Shown piece by piece: positions 22,711 through 22,915 of a stretch of 22,915 nucleotides of DNA. This stretch comes from an uncultured Clostridium sp. (GTDB lineage: Bacteria > Bacillota > Clostridia > Lachnospirales > Lachnospiraceae), in contig URUX01000017.1 in the NCBI GenBank assembly GCA_900551135.1, positions 1-22,915 of the forward strand, written 5' to 3'. Within the stretch, counting starts at the first letter, position 1, and each line of letters begins with the position of its first letter. A program made the translations under genes and the position numbers. The notes under the pieces were generated by a model. That model had not been told where the DNA came from. It made no database searches and saw only the letters and a program-made list of their open reading frames with translations.

Positions 22711-22915
22711 TTATTCCATTGCACGAAACAGATTTCTGACGCTCTGCTCGACGGAGGCAGAAGGATTCATAAAATACCGTCCATCTGTTATTTCCAGAGA
22801 CAAGAAACCAGAATACCCATACTCATCAAATTCCGATAAATATGCATTCATATCCAGGACACCGTCTCCCCATGCCAGATGGCCTCTTGGCGCTCCATCA
22901 ATAAAATGTACGTGT
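22711..22915 (-). CDS. Sugar phosphate isomerase/epimerase, C-terminal part (runs off the window)
   Basis: 67 residues ending at the TAA at 22713-22711. The segment HVHFIDGAPRGHLAWGDGVLDM followed by YGYSGFLSLEIT and RYFMNPSASVEQS is the C-terminal end of a xylose-isomerase-like TIM barrel (AP endonuclease 2 superfamily). In that fold the His, the Gly-Asp pair and the final Glu help bind the metal and sugar. The substrate cannot be told from this fragment. It converges on the beta-lactamase-like gene. Confidence 0.75.
   Translation of the reverse strand, partial: HVHFIDGAPRGHLAWGDGVLDMNAYLSEFDEYGYSGFLSLEITDGRYFMNPSASVEQSVRNLFRAME

Noticed and set aside
1..22915. CRISPR array, insertion sequences, prophage or toxin-antitoxin pair
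   Set aside because: No regularly spaced repeats, transposase or phage motifs, or paired small toxin-like genes were seen.

Overview
The window looks like chromosomal, housekeeping DNA from a low-to-mid GC Gram-positive anaerobe, most likely a member of the Lachnospiraceae (Clostridia; Blautia-like is a guess). The evidence is the recA-recX-rny order, strong AGGAGG ribosome sites, near-consensus sigma-A promoters with 17-base spacers, a Gram-positive LexA box, and a giant 2-hydroxyacyl-CoA dehydratase activase typical of strict anaerobes. I see no insertion sequence, integrase, phage gene or CRISPR array.

Layout. Positions 1-3613, minus strand: the start of proC, then rny (RNase Y), recX and recA. 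recA has its own promoter and LexA box; rny has a separate promoter. Positions 3614-5304: a plus-strand subtilisin-like protease with no visible signal peptide, then a 480-base gap that holds no protein gene but contains a promoter, a three-way-junction RNA fold, a 17-bp palindrome, a second promoter-terminator pair and a large bidirectional terminator. This gap is the most likely place for something undescribed. Positions 5305-9852, minus strand: a compact operon corA-like / rhomboid-like membrane protein / pyk / lysA, driven by a perfect TTGACA-17-TATAAT promoter. Positions 10016-14530, plus strand: a divergently transcribed 1461-residue activase-type protein with two ASKHA domains.

Positions 14542-21462, minus strand: alr and an M20 amidohydrolase (overlapping genes), then a HAMP-domain membrane protein with no output domain, a frameshifted recJ, glyA and a small unknown gene. 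Their spacing suggests two overlapping transcription units, one starting at alr with an apparently leaderless message and one at the HAMP gene. Positions 21533-22706, plus strand: tRNA-Arg(ACG) with its own promoter and terminator, then a signal-less class A beta-lactamase-like protein. The window ends in the 3' part of a minus-strand sugar phosphate isomerase/epimerase.

Themes: DNA repair and RNA turnover (recA, recX, recJ, rny), lower glycolysis (pyk), amino-acid and cell-wall precursor supply (proC, lysA, alr, glyA), and anaerobic radical-type dehydratase activation. All assignments come from reading motifs by eye; no database was searched.
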